Shown one piece after another: positions 53,543 through 61,838 of a stretch of DNA of 64,000 bases. The position numbers were made by a program, and so were the translations under genes. Source of the stretch: Ottowia flava (lineage in GTDB: Bacteria > Pseudomonadota > Gammaproteobacteria > Burkholderiales > Burkholderiaceae_C). How positions within the stretch are numbered: the first letter of the stretch is position 1; every line of letters starts with the position of its first letter. The notes below the pieces were generated by a model that made no database searches, had not been told where the DNA came from, and saw only the letters and a list, made by a program, of their open reading frames with translations. The DNA is taken from positions 364,035 to 428,034 of the forward strand of contig NZ_VRUA01000002.1 of assembly GCF_008017535.1 (NCBI RefSeq), read 5' to 3'.

Positions 53543-53986
53543 TCAGCCCGGCCAGGCTGCGCGCAGGCGGGCGGCGTAGTCGTTCAGCACCGCCGGCCCG
53601 GGCTCCTGCCGCGGCCAAGTGAAGGTGATGCCGTCGCCCTCGTGCCGCGGCACCACGTGCAGGTGGAAATGCCCCACCGTCTGCCCGCCCAACGCGCCGT
53701 TGGCCTGCAGCAGCGTCAACCCCGGGGGATCGAACGCGGCCTGCACGGCCAGCGCCACCTTATGTGCAGTTTGCATGGCGGCGCCGGCCTCTTGCGCCGT
53801 CAGCTCGAACACCGTGGCCGCGTGCCGCTTGCTGGCCACCAGCACGTGGCCCGGCGTGACCTGGCCCAGGTCCATGAAGGCGATGGTCAAATCGTCCTCA
53901 AAGACCTTGGCCGCAGGTATTTCGCCCGAGATCAACCGGCAGAAGATGCACTGGCCAGGCGGGGAGGTATCGACGAAGACGGGCAT
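53543..53986 (-). CDS. HIT family protein
   Basis: A 147-residue histidine-triad nucleotide-binding protein. The triad is H106, H108 and H110 in GHFHLHVVPRH, and CIFCRLISGEIPAAKVFEDD is the conserved N-terminal part including the C-x2-C pair. Such proteins hydrolyse AMP-lysine or related adenylates. Length is normal. Its stop lies on the edge of the dispersed repeat, convergent with hppD. Confidence 0.92.
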   Translation of the reverse strand: MPVFVDTSPPGQCIFCRLISGEIPAAKVFEDDLTIAFMDLGQVTPGHVLVASKRHAATVFELTAQEAGAAMQTAHKVALAVQAAFDPPGLTLLQANGALGGQTVGHFHLHVVPRHEGDGITFTWPRQEPGPAVLNDYAARLRAAWPG

Positions 53987-54125
53987 GGGTGGCGTAGAGG
54001 GGGTTTGGTGCGGCTAAGGCGATGACCGCGAGGCTACCAAAACCCGCCTTCGGTCCGCGCTCCGCCTGGCGCCTACAGCCCGTAAGCGCTGCGTGGGGCA
54101 GCGGCCATCGAGCGAGCGCTTCCCA

Positions 54126-54971
54126 TCAGCCGCGGCGGCGCGCACTCCACCGGGCGCCCAGCACCATAGCGGCAAACAACAGCGCCAGCATGCCCCCGCC
54201 CAGGGTCGGCACCGGCGTGGGCGGCGCGGCGGGGCGCGGTACCAGAATGGCCGAGCCCGAGAAATCGGCGGCAGGCGCTGGCGCCGTGTACACAAAATCC
54301 ACACCCGATGCAGACAGACGGTTGGATGTGATGGTGAAGTTGCTGATGCCCGCTGGGTTGGTGATGCGCACCAGCGCCTTCGCGGAATTGTTGTCCGCAC
54401 GGAAGGTTTTCCACGACATGGTGCCGGTGCCGGAGCCCGTCACCGTGACCGTGCTGGTCTGGTTGATCACCTCGAACACCGTGCCCGGTTGCGACGAGGT
54501 CCACGCCCAGCGGGCGTACTTCATGCCGCTGTTCTCGTCCAGAATTTCGGCACCGGCGTAGTAAATCAGCTCGGTCGGCAGGGTCGTTGCTGTGACGGTG
54601 TAGGTCACCACCGTGTCGGCGCCGCCCGTATAGATCTGACCTTGGTTCAAGTTGAGCGATGGCGTGCCCGTGATGCCATAGCCGGGCGTCGCATAGACAG
54701 CGCCATTGAAGAAGTCGTTGACGACGGTCGGATCCGACACCAGTCCGCCGTTGGCCGTGACGGCGAAGGTGGCGGCCCCGAATGCGGCGGAACCTGTATC
54801 GCTGGACAAGCTGTTGGTTCCGAAGGCGGCCGCTGGCCAGTTCACCAGTTCGTAGTCCACGCCCGACAGCGTGAACTGCGTCTGGGCGTGGGCGCCAGCA
54901 GCAGCCACCAAAAGCAGGAGACCACCCAGCAGGGTGGTCTTGGTGTTTCGGGCAAGGTGAGAACGTCGCAT
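54126..54971 (-). CDS. Secreted protein with IPTL-like C-terminal sorting signal
   Basis: A 281-residue exported protein. AAGGAG before ATG 54971 supports the start; residues 1-30 are the signal peptide (cut near AHA-Q). The body contains VVTYTVTATTLPTELIYYAGAEILDE and TVFEVINQTSTVTVTGSGTGTMSW, suggesting a beta-sandwich. The C-terminus TPVPTLGGGMLALLFAAMVL followed by ARWSARRRG is a motif-helix-basic tail of the IPTL/PEP-CTERM type. A fourth such protein in the window. No known function. Confidence 0.8.
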   Translation of the reverse strand: MRRSHLARNTKTTLLGGLLLLVAAAGAHAQTQFTLSGVDYELVNWPAAAFGTNSLSSDTGSAAFGAATFAVTANGGLVSDPTVVNDFFNGAVYATPGYGITGTPSLNLNQGQIYTGGADTVVTYTVTATTLPTELIYYAGAEILDENSGMKYARWAWTSSQPGTVFEVINQTSTVTVTGSGTGTMSWKTFRADNNSAKALVRITNPAGISNFTITSNRLSASGVDFVYTAPAPAADFSGSAILVPRPAAPPTPVPTLGGGMLALLFAAMVLGARWSARRRG

Positions 54972-55288
54972 ACCTATCAAGCTCCTTGGTTCAGATGTCA
55001 TCGTTGAATGCGCGCTAGAACGCACGGCATAGTCGATGCTCCATCCTAGTATTTGGGGCTGATATGTATGCTTTTATGCTTAATTTGATGCTGCCAGGTT
55101 CGTTAAGAAATTCACGCAGTCGTCAATATTTCCCGGCAAAGCATTGCCCGATTGTGCGTGACATGCAGTAGCCAGCACAGTGTTTTCGGCTATTCGCCTA
55201 CTCTGCTGCAGGCTCTCGGTCACGCTTCACGCGCCTTGCATTGCTTCTGATCGGCGGAGGGCGGATGCACATCTCGCCGCGCCAACGG
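54972..55288. other. AT-rich leader region between the secreted protein and the flippase-like gene
   Basis: About 320 bases with no gene. The part at 55040-55140 is AT-rich relative to neighbours and is the likely promoter region of the minus-strand secreted protein. The rest shows no clear signal. Confidence 0.4.
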
Positions 55289-56215
55289 CTATTCGCGAGA
55301 CATTCGACCTGGCAACCCAAACGCCAGCGCCCCCAAAGCGCCCTGCACCAACTGGTACAGCCCATAGATGACCCCCGTGCCCACGGCCGCGGCGGCCGGC
55401 ACGCCGAAAGGCGCCAGGGCGGCAACGGCGGCGGCTTCGCGCGTGCCCCAGCCACCGACGCTGGCGGGCAGCGCGGCCATCAGAAAGACCGGGGCGATGG
55501 CAAAAGCCCAGGCGGCCGGCGGAATGTGCACGCCCAGCGCCAGCCCGCCGGCGGCCAGCGCGGCGGCGGACAGCACCTGCACGGCGGCCGAGGCCAGGGC
55601 TTGCCAGCCGAGTTGGCTCAAAAAGTTGGGCCGTTCGATCGCGGCCTTCAACGGCGCCAGCCAGCGGATGCTGCCGCGGCGCAGCAGCCATGGCAGCGCC
55701 AGCGGCAAGGCCAGCCACAACGCGGTGCCGACCAGCATCAGCGCAATGAAGGCACTTGGCGGCAAGCGCAACACTGGCGCCAGTTGCGGCGCGCAGGCGG
55801 CGGCGCCCAGACCGCCGATGGCGCACAGCATCCACAGGCCGCTGACGCGGTCGAGCACGACCGACCAGGTGGACGCCAGCGTGTCCTGCCCCGCGCGTTT
55901 CAGCACGACGGCGCGGTACACGTCACCGCCGACCACGGCGCCGGGCAACAAGGCGTTGAGGCCAATCGCCTGAAAGTACCAGCGCCCCGCGTCGCGCGCC
56001 GCCATGTCGGCACCCAGCCAGCGCGCCAGCGCCCGCCAGCGCAGCGCCGACACGATGTTGGAGGCGATGGCCGCCAGCAGGCCAGCGACCAGCCACACTG
56101 GGTCGGCCTGGCGCAGCTGCGCCCACACGCGCGCGGGGTTGGCCAGCGCGAGCACGGCACCCAGCAGCGCCAGCCCGATCAGGCCGCGCAGCAGCGCCTT
56201 GTGCGAGCGCTTCAC
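55289..56215 (-). CDS. Lysylphosphatidylglycerol synthase-TM-region (UPF0104) family membrane protein
   Basis: A 308-residue polytopic protein with about eight helices. The UPF0104 (MprF flippase-like) segments are visible: SALRWRALARWLGAD, YFQAIGLNALLPGAVVGGDVYRAVVLKRAG, SVVLDRVSGLWML and AALPASVGGWGTREAAAVAAL. Family members move or modify lipids. Its start overlaps the end of the GT2 gene by four bases, so it is likely involved in the same glycolipid or LPS modification. Confidence 0.85.
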   Translation of the reverse strand: MKRSHKALLRGLIGLALLGAVLALANPARVWAQLRQADPVWLVAGLLAAIASNIVSALRWRALARWLGADMAARDAGRWYFQAIGLNALLPGAVVGGDVYRAVVLKRAGQDTLASTWSVVLDRVSGLWMLCAIGGLGAAACAPQLAPVLRLPPSAFIALMLVGTALWLALPLALPWLLRRGSIRWLAPLKAAIERPNFLSQLGWQALASAAVQVLSAAALAAGGLALGVHIPPAAWAFAIAPVFLMAALPASVGGWGTREAAAVAALAPFGVPAAAAVGTGVIYGLYQLVQGALGALAFGLPGRMSRE

Positions 56216-57255
56216 GCTACATTTTCAGTAGCTGCTTGCGCAGATGGTTGTAGGGCTGAAGGGCGATTTTGCTCCAAAATCACCTCTTCATCCACGCGAT
56301 ACTCCTGCGCATGGAACTGCGGCGCGCCGCCGGCTTCGTAGTACACGCGGGTGAGCAATTCGCCGATCAGCCCGGCCACGATCATCTGCACGCCCATCAG
56401 CACCAGCATGACGCCCACCAGCAGCAGCGGCCGCCCGCCGATGTCGTGGCCAAACAGCTTGACGCCCAGCAGGTACAGCAGGATCAGCATGCCGGGCGTC
56501 ATCAGCCACAGGCCCAAGCCACCGAATGCGTGCAGCGGGCGCTGGCGGTAGCGCATCAAAAACACCATCAGGATCAAGTCCAGGATGACGCGGAACGTGC
56601 GGTCGATGCCGTACTTGGACACGCCAGCGGTGCGCGCGTGGTGGCGCACCGGCACTTCCGTGATGCGCGCGCCGGCGTCCTTGGCCAGCGAGGGGATGAA
56701 GCGGTGCAGTTCGCCGTACAGGCGGATGCGGTCGATGATGGGGCGGCGGTAGGCCTTGAGCGCGCAGCCGTAGTCGTGCAGGTGCACGCCAGTGGCGCTG
56801 GAGATCAGCCGGTTGGCGATGCGCGAGGGCAGCTTGCGCGACAGCTCGGCGTCCTGGCGGTCCTTGCGCCAACCGCTGACCATGTCGACGTCGGGGTCGG
56901 TCTCCAGCCGGTTCAGCAGCAGCGGGATGTCGTCCGGCTCGTTCTGGAGGTCTGCGTCCAGTGTCACCACGTAGCGGCCGCGCACGCGGTCAAAACCGGC
57001 CTGCAGCGCGCTGGACTGGCCGTAGTTGCGCGCCAGAAACATCGGGCGCAGCCAGGGCGTGGCGGCGGCCAGCTCGCGCAGCTTGGCGCGGCTGCCGTCG
57101 GTGGAGCCGTCGTCGACCGCGAGCAGCTCGAAGCTCAGGGGCTGCTGCGCCATGGCTGCGCCGATGCGCCGCACCAGCTCGGGCAGGTTGTCGACCTCGT
57201 TGTAGATGGGAACCACGATGGAGACATCGGGCACCGCGGTGCGTTCAGCGGTCAT
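56212..57255 (-). CDS. Glycosyltransferase family 2, polyprenyl-phosphate type (ArnC/GtrB-like)
   Basis: A 347-residue GT-A enzyme that probably moves a sugar from UDP-sugar to undecaprenyl phosphate. VSIVVPIYNEVDNLPELVRRI and LLAVDDGSTDGSR hold the nucleotide site, TLDADLQNEPDD the D-x-D motif, SGWRKDRQDAE the later motif; two C-terminal helices anchor it. The last 25 residues (after VDEEVIL) are encoded by a dispersed-repeat copy and look foreign to the family. Start ATG 57255 is used; a GTG six codons upstream is also possible. Operon with the flippase-like gene. Confidence 0.88.
   Translation of the reverse strand: MTAERTAVPDVSIVVPIYNEVDNLPELVRRIGAAMAQQPLSFELLAVDDGSTDGSRAKLRELAAATPWLRPMFLARNYGQSSALQAGFDRVRGRYVVTLDADLQNEPDDIPLLLNRLETDPDVDMVSGWRKDRQDAELSRKLPSRIANRLISSATGVHLHDYGCALKAYRRPIIDRIRLYGELHRFIPSLAKDAGARITEVPVRHHARTAGVSKYGIDRTFRVILDLILMVFLMRYRQRPLHAFGGLGLWLMTPGMLILLYLLGVKLFGHDIGGRPLLLVGVMLVLMGVQMIVAGLIGELLTRVYYEAGGAPQFHAQEYRVDEEVILEQNRPSALQPSAQAATENVA
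56217..56280 (+). repeat. Dispersed repeat copy inside the 3' end of the GT2 gene
   Basis: TTTCAGTAGCTGCTTGCGCAG, then ATGGTTGTAGGGCTGAAGGG and CGATTTTGCTCC: one of the closest copies to consensus. It encodes the last 20-25 residues of the glycosyltransferase. Confidence 0.85.
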
Positions 57256-57359
57256 GAAGGGGGTGACAGGCACAGGCGGGATAATGGTCCGATTGTGCCT
57301 TGCACGGTTTTTCCGCCTCCCGCGCGGGCTAACCGGCGTCGGCCGTTCGCTTTCACCGC

Positions 57360-58877
57360 ATGAATTCCGCCGACGCGCTGTCCGCGCCCACGCTGCGCGC
57401 CCCCGTGGCCCACCCGCTGTTCTGGCTGCTCGCCCTGTGCGCAGCGCACGTGGCCGTGCGCGTGGCGATTTCGCCCGCCCTGAAGTGGGACGAGGCCGAG
57501 CAAATCCTCTGGACCCAGCAGCTGGCCTGGGGTTACGGGGCGCAGCCGCCGCTGTACACCTGGCTGCAGTGGGGCATGAACCAGCTCTTCGGCCCCAGCG
57601 TGCTGTCGCTGTCGCTGCTCAAGCACGGGCTGCTGGCATTGACCTACGCCATGATGTACTTGGCGGGGCGTGAATTGCTGGGCCCGCGTGGCGCCTGGTG
57701 GGCGTCGGCCAGCATGCTGCTGCTGCCGCCGTTGGGATGGTTCTCGGTGCGCGACCAGACGCACACGATCCTGGTCACGGCCATGACCTGCGCGGCATGG
57801 TGGCTGCTGTTTCGCCTGATCAAGCGGCCTCGCCCGCAGGACTTCGCCTGGCTGGGCCTGGTCTGCGCAGCAGGCGTGCTGGCCAAGTACAGCTACGTGC
57901 TGGTGATCGCCGTCATGCTGGTGGCGGCGCTGTCGCTGCCGGAAGGGCGCCGCGCCCTGTTGTCGCGCGGCTGGTGGCTGGCGCCGCTGGTGGGAGTGCT
58001 GGTGGTGGCGCCGCATGCGGTGTGGCTGCTGTCGCACCTGCACGAAGCGACGGCGGGCACGCTGCACAAGATGCAGATCCAGCCCGAGCGCGGTTTGTTC
58101 AAGGGTTTGCTCAGCCTGATCGACGGCGTGGCCGGCATGCTGGCGCTGTTCGCGCTGCTGGCGCTGTGGGCCTTTCGCAGCGCCTGGTGGAGAAAGCCAG
58201 TCTTGCCTGCCGTGCCGTGGGCGCAGCGCCTAATGTGGCGCTACCTGGCGCTGATGCTGCTAGCGCTGCTGGGTATGGTCCTGGTGGCCAGTGTGTCCAA
58301 CTTCAAGGGGCGCTGGGTGCTGCCGCTGCTGTGCGCCGTGCCGCTGGCCGCTTTTGCGGCCCGGCCGGAGTTGCAGCAGCACCCGCGCGGCGGCCGCTAC
58401 ACCGGCGCCGTGGTCACCGTCGCCCTCATCCTGCTGGTGGCCGCCGGCCTGCGCCCCTGGTTCAGCGGCGCACGCGGTGACACGGACGAGCTGAACCACC
58501 CTGCCCGCGCGCTGGGCAAACAGCTGCAAGCCCAGGGCTACGACGGCCGTAGCCCCATCATCGCGGCCGACCACATGATCGGAGGCCTCTTGCGCACCCG
58601 CTTCCCGCAAGCGCGCGTGGCCGCCTGCAACGCCGACGAGGCCGACGTCGCCCGCTGTGTGGCCGACCAGGTGGCGCGCGCCCAGTCCGCGGGCCAGGGC
58701 TGGCTGCTGGTGTCCCGCGCCGACCGGGTGGAGCCCGACTGGTGGGCCAAGGCGCAAGCCCACATCGGCCCGCAGACGCGCCAAAGCATCGTCTTGCCCT
58801 TCCGCATGGTGCGCGACGGCACGCCGCCTGCGCACTACGACTTCGTCTGGCACCCCTCAGGAGGCACCGCCCCATGA
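57360..58877 (+). CDS. Glycosyltransferase family 39, ArnT-like
   Basis: A 505-residue multi-helix GT-C enzyme using a polyprenyl-phosphate sugar. ISPALKWDEAEQILWTQQLAWGYGAQPPLYTW contains the W-D-E-A acidic motif of the catalytic loop, and VRDQTHTILV the conserved basic loop. About ten transmembrane helices and a C-terminal soluble part follow. ArnT-type members add amino-arabinose to lipid A; others mannosylate or add other sugars. The neighbouring divergent GT2 would provide the polyprenyl-phosphate donor. Overlaps the epimerase start (ATGA). Confidence 0.85.
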   Translation: MNSADALSAPTLRAPVAHPLFWLLALCAAHVAVRVAISPALKWDEAEQILWTQQLAWGYGAQPPLYTWLQWGMNQLFGPSVLSLSLLKHGLLALTYAMMYLAGRELLGPRGAWWASASMLLLPPLGWFSVRDQTHTILVTAMTCAAWWLLFRLIKRPRPQDFAWLGLVCAAGVLAKYSYVLVIAVMLVAALSLPEGRRALLSRGWWLAPLVGVLVVAPHAVWLLSHLHEATAGTLHKMQIQPERGLFKGLLSLIDGVAGMLALFALLALWAFRSAWWRKPVLPAVPWAQRLMWRYLALMLLALLGMVLVASVSNFKGRWVLPLLCAVPLAAFAARPELQQHPRGGRYTGAVVTVALILLVAAGLRPWFSGARGDTDELNHPARALGKQLQAQGYDGRSPIIAADHMIGGLLRTRFPQARVAACNADEADVARCVADQVARAQSAGQGWLLVSRADRVEPDWWAKAQAHIGPQTRQSIVLPFRMVRDGTPPAHYDFVWHPSGGTAP

Positions 58878-60052
58878 GCACCGCGTCACCACAGGACCGC
58901 CCGGGGGTGGAAAGCCACCCATCAGGAGGCAGCGAACCTCGCGCGACGGGGGGGGCAGGGGCTACACCCGAGCCGCCGCTCGGCCGCCCGAAGGCGGCGA
59001 GCGCCCCCTCGGGGGGCAGCGAACCTCGCGCAGCGGGGAGCGTGGGGGCAATTCTTGTCACTGGCGCAGCGGGTTTTATTGGAATGCACTGCGCGGAGCG
59101 CTTGTTGTCGCGCGGCGACACCGTGGTCGGCATCGACAGCCTGAACGCGTACTACGACCCGGCGCTGAAAGAAGCGCGCCTCGCCCGGTTGTCTTCGCAC
59201 CCGAATTTCAGCTTTGAGCGCCTGGACGTGGCCGACCGCGCCGGCATGGCCGCCCTGTTCGCGCGCGTGCGGCCCACGCGTGTGCTGCACCTGGCCGCGC
59301 AGGCCGGCGTGCGCTATTCCATCGACCAGCCCGACGATTACAGCGACAGCAACCTGCTCGGCTTCGGCAACGTGCTGCAAGGCTGCCGCGCGGCGCAGGT
59401 GCAGCACCTGGTCTACGCCAGCAGCTCCAGCGTGTACGGCGGCAACGCCAAGCTGCCCTACAGCGAACGCGACGCGGTCGACCACCCGGTCAGCTACTAC
59501 GCCGCCACCAAGAAGGCCAACGAGGTGATGGCGCACAGCTACGCCCACCTGTACGGCATGCCGACCACCGGGCTGCGCTTTTTCACCGTGTACGGGCCCT
59601 GGGGCCGACCGGACATGGCGTTGTTCAAATTCACCCGCGCCATGCTGGCCGGCGAGCCGATCGACGTTTACGGCAACGGCCAGTTGGTGCGCGACTTCAC
59701 CTACATCGACGACATCGTGGAAGGGGTTCTGCGCGTGCTGGACAAGCCCGCCACGCCCGACCCCGCCTACGACCCGCTGGCGCCCAACCCCGGCATCAGC
59801 ACCGCGCCCTACCGCATCTTCAACATCGGCAACAGCACACCCACCGTGCTGATGGACTACATCGCCGCGCTCGAAGCGGCGCTGGGCACCACCGCCGACA
59901 AGCGCATGCTGCCGATCCAGCCCGGCGACATGCACAGTACCGCGGCAGACGTGTCGGCGCTGGCGGCGTGGGTCGGCTTCAAGCCGGCCACGCCGGTCGG
60001 TGAAGGCGTGGCGCGCTTTGCGCGCTGGTACAGGGACTTTTACGGGAGCTGA
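58874..60052 (+). CDS. NAD-dependent epimerase, UDP-glucuronate 4-epimerase-like
   Basis: A 392-residue extended SDR epimerase. TGAAGFIGMHCAERLL (Rossmann motif), ASSSSVYGG and YYAATKKANE (Y-x3-K) are present, as is LRFFTVYGPWGRPDMALFKFTRAML, typical of UDP-glucuronate 4-epimerases. Before the Rossmann motif there are about 56 residues (SGGSEPRATGG.. SGGSEPRAAGS) made of a duplicated GC-rich repeat and not part of the fold. An in-frame GTG at 59042 (MGAILVTGAAG) may be the true start. With the downstream UDP-glucose dehydrogenase it would supply UDP-galacturonate. Confidence 0.88.
   Translation: MSTASPQDRPGVESHPSGGSEPRATGGAGATPEPPLGRPKAASAPSGGSEPRAAGSVGAILVTGAAGFIGMHCAERLLSRGDTVVGIDSLNAYYDPALKEARLARLSSHPNFSFERLDVADRAGMAALFARVRPTRVLHLAAQAGVRYSIDQPDDYSDSNLLGFGNVLQGCRAAQVQHLVYASSSSVYGGNAKLPYSERDAVDHPVSYYAATKKANEVMAHSYAHLYGMPTTGLRFFTVYGPWGRPDMALFKFTRAMLAGEPIDVYGNGQLVRDFTYIDDIVEGVLRVLDKPATPDPAYDPLAPNPGISTAPYRIFNIGNSTPTVLMDYIAALEAALGTTADKRMLPIQPGDMHSTAADVSALAAWVGFKPATPVGEGVARFARWYRDFYGS
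58918..59047 (+). repeat. Duplicated GC-rich block at the start of the epimerase gene
   Basis: GGAGGCAGCGAACCTCGCGC at 58922-58941 recurs as GGGGGCAGCGAACCTCGCGC at 59014-59033. Both are followed by a G-rich segment. It looks like a second type of dispersed Comamonadaceae repeat, here in frame and in tandem. Confidence 0.6.
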
Positions 60053-60055
60053 ACT

Positions 60056-61765
60056 GTGGACGTGGCAGCGCTACGCATACTGCTGGACGAGCTAATTGCA
60101 GCTTGGGAAAGTGAGATCGTGGAATTCAAGGAAGCTTCGAATGACTACGATACAGACAAGCTCGGCAAGTATTTTTCCGCACTATGCAACGAAGCCAATC
60201 TGCGCAATTGCGAGCGCGCATGGCTGGTCTTCGGTGTGAACGAGCGCCATCGTCGCGTCGTCGGCACAGGCTATCGGTCGCAGCAGGATCGGCTGAATAG
60301 CCTGAAGGATCAAATTGCTCGGGGCACCAGCCCCAGTGTCAGTTTGCGCAACATTCATGTATTGCAAACGGTCGAAGGCCGCGTGGTGCTGTTTGAAATA
60401 CCTGCAGCCCCTCGCGGGATACCGATCGCTTGGCAAGGACACTACTATGCCCGCGCAGGTGACAGTTTGGCACCTCTCAGCCTGGAGAAGCAGGACACCA
60501 TCCGCGCGCAAACTGCTCGCCAAGACTGGTCTGCTCAGGTTGTGCCCGGCGCCACGCTGGAGGATCTGGATCCTGACGCACTTCACGCGGCGCGCGCATC
60601 GTTTGTCGCTAAGCACGCCAACCGTCTGGATGCCAATGAGATGCTGGCCTGGCCTCTATCGATCTTTCTGGATCGATCATTGGTCACCCAGGATGGGCAG
60701 ATCACCCGAACAGCTCTTTTACTGCTGGGCAAGCCAGAATCCTCTTGGCGCCTATCGCCGCATCCTGCGCAAATGACCTGGAGCCTGGAAGGCCCGGAAC
60801 GCGCATATGAGCACTTCGGACCGCCTTTTTTGCTCGCGACAACCGCGCTGTACCGACGCATACGCAACGTCCAGATGCGCTTGCTGCCGCACGACGAGTT
60901 GCTCCCCATAGAGGTGGCCAAGTACGACCAAAAGGCCGTGCTGGAAGCCTTGCACAACTGCATCGCCCACCAAGACTATTCGCGTGACGGCCGCATAGTC
61001 GTAACAGAATGGCCGGACCGGTTGGTGTTGGACAGTGAAGGCACGTTCTTCGAAGGTCAGCCTCTGGACTATGTCCCTGGCCATCAGCGCCCGCGGCGTT
61101 ATCGCAACACCTTTTTGGCACACGCGATGGCCGGGCTAAACATGATCGACACGATGGGCTACGGCATCCATGAGATGTACCAAGCTCAAGCGCGGCGCTA
61201 CTTCCCGTTGCCCGACTATGACCTTTCGGAATCTGCGTCAGTACGCTTGACACTGTACGGCGGCGTGGTCGATCCGGCGTATACGCGCTTATTGATGCAG
61301 CAAACCAGGCTGTCGTGGGAGGACGTGCTGGCCCTTGACCGCGTGCAGAAAAAATTACCTTTGCCTGATGAGGTGATCAGCGGCCTGAGGCGAAAAAAAT
61401 TGATCGAAGGTCGGAAGCCACACTTTCACGTCGCGGCCAGTGTGGCCGCCGCGACAGCTCAACGCGCTGACTACATTCGCACTCGTGCGCAAGACGACGC
61501 CTTTTACGCCAAGCTTGTGACGGACTACCTGCATGAGTTCGGCCAGGCCAATCGCAAGGACATCAATGCCTTACTACTGGGCAAGCTGAGCGAGGCACTC
61601 AGCTTGCAGCAACGCCATACCAAGATCGGCAGCCTTTTGACCAAGATGCGAAGGCAAGGTCTGATCACCAACGGCGGATCAGATGCCGTGCCACGCTGGC
61701 AGTTGACAGAGAGATCAGAGAGCAATTCGCATTCTTCAAAGAGATCAAATCCAAATAGTTCATGA
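60056..61765 (+). CDS. AlbA_2 (Schlafen-like) / RecG-like ATP-binding regulatory protein
   Basis: A 569-residue protein. An N-terminal AlbA_2/Schlafen domain (residues 10-150; ESEIVEFKEAS, YFSALCNEANLRNCERAWLVFGVNE, HYYARAGDS) is followed by a GHKL/RecG-related domain (about 270-400) with ALHNCIAHQDYSRDGRIVV, RRYRNTFLAHAMAGLNMIDTMGYGIHEM. Two winged-helix regions end it (VISGLRRKKLIEGR and KIGSLLTKMRRQGLI). Start is GTG 60056, four bases after the epimerase. Codon usage is less GC-rich than in neighbours and the gene splits a nucleotide-sugar operon, so transfer is likely. Such proteins occur in defence loci; function unknown. Confidence 0.85.
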   Translation: MDVAALRILLDELIAAWESEIVEFKEASNDYDTDKLGKYFSALCNEANLRNCERAWLVFGVNERHRRVVGTGYRSQQDRLNSLKDQIARGTSPSVSLRNIHVLQTVEGRVVLFEIPAAPRGIPIAWQGHYYARAGDSLAPLSLEKQDTIRAQTARQDWSAQVVPGATLEDLDPDALHAARASFVAKHANRLDANEMLAWPLSIFLDRSLVTQDGQITRTALLLLGKPESSWRLSPHPAQMTWSLEGPERAYEHFGPPFLLATTALYRRIRNVQMRLLPHDELLPIEVAKYDQKAVLEALHNCIAHQDYSRDGRIVVTEWPDRLVLDSEGTFFEGQPLDYVPGHQRPRRYRNTFLAHAMAGLNMIDTMGYGIHEMYQAQARRYFPLPDYDLSESASVRLTLYGGVVDPAYTRLLMQQTRLSWEDVLALDRVQKKLPLPDEVISGLRRKKLIEGRKPHFHVAASVAAATAQRADYIRTRAQDDAFYAKLVTDYLHEFGQANRKDINALLLGKLSEALSLQQRHTKIGSLLTKMRRQGLITNGGSDAVPRWQLTERSESNSHSSKRSNPNSS

Positions 61766-61838
61766 AAATCAATAACTTGGCCTCTGTTTCGTCGTTTGAT
61801 TTCAGAGAGATTTCAGAGTCAACCGCCGATATGTGCCT

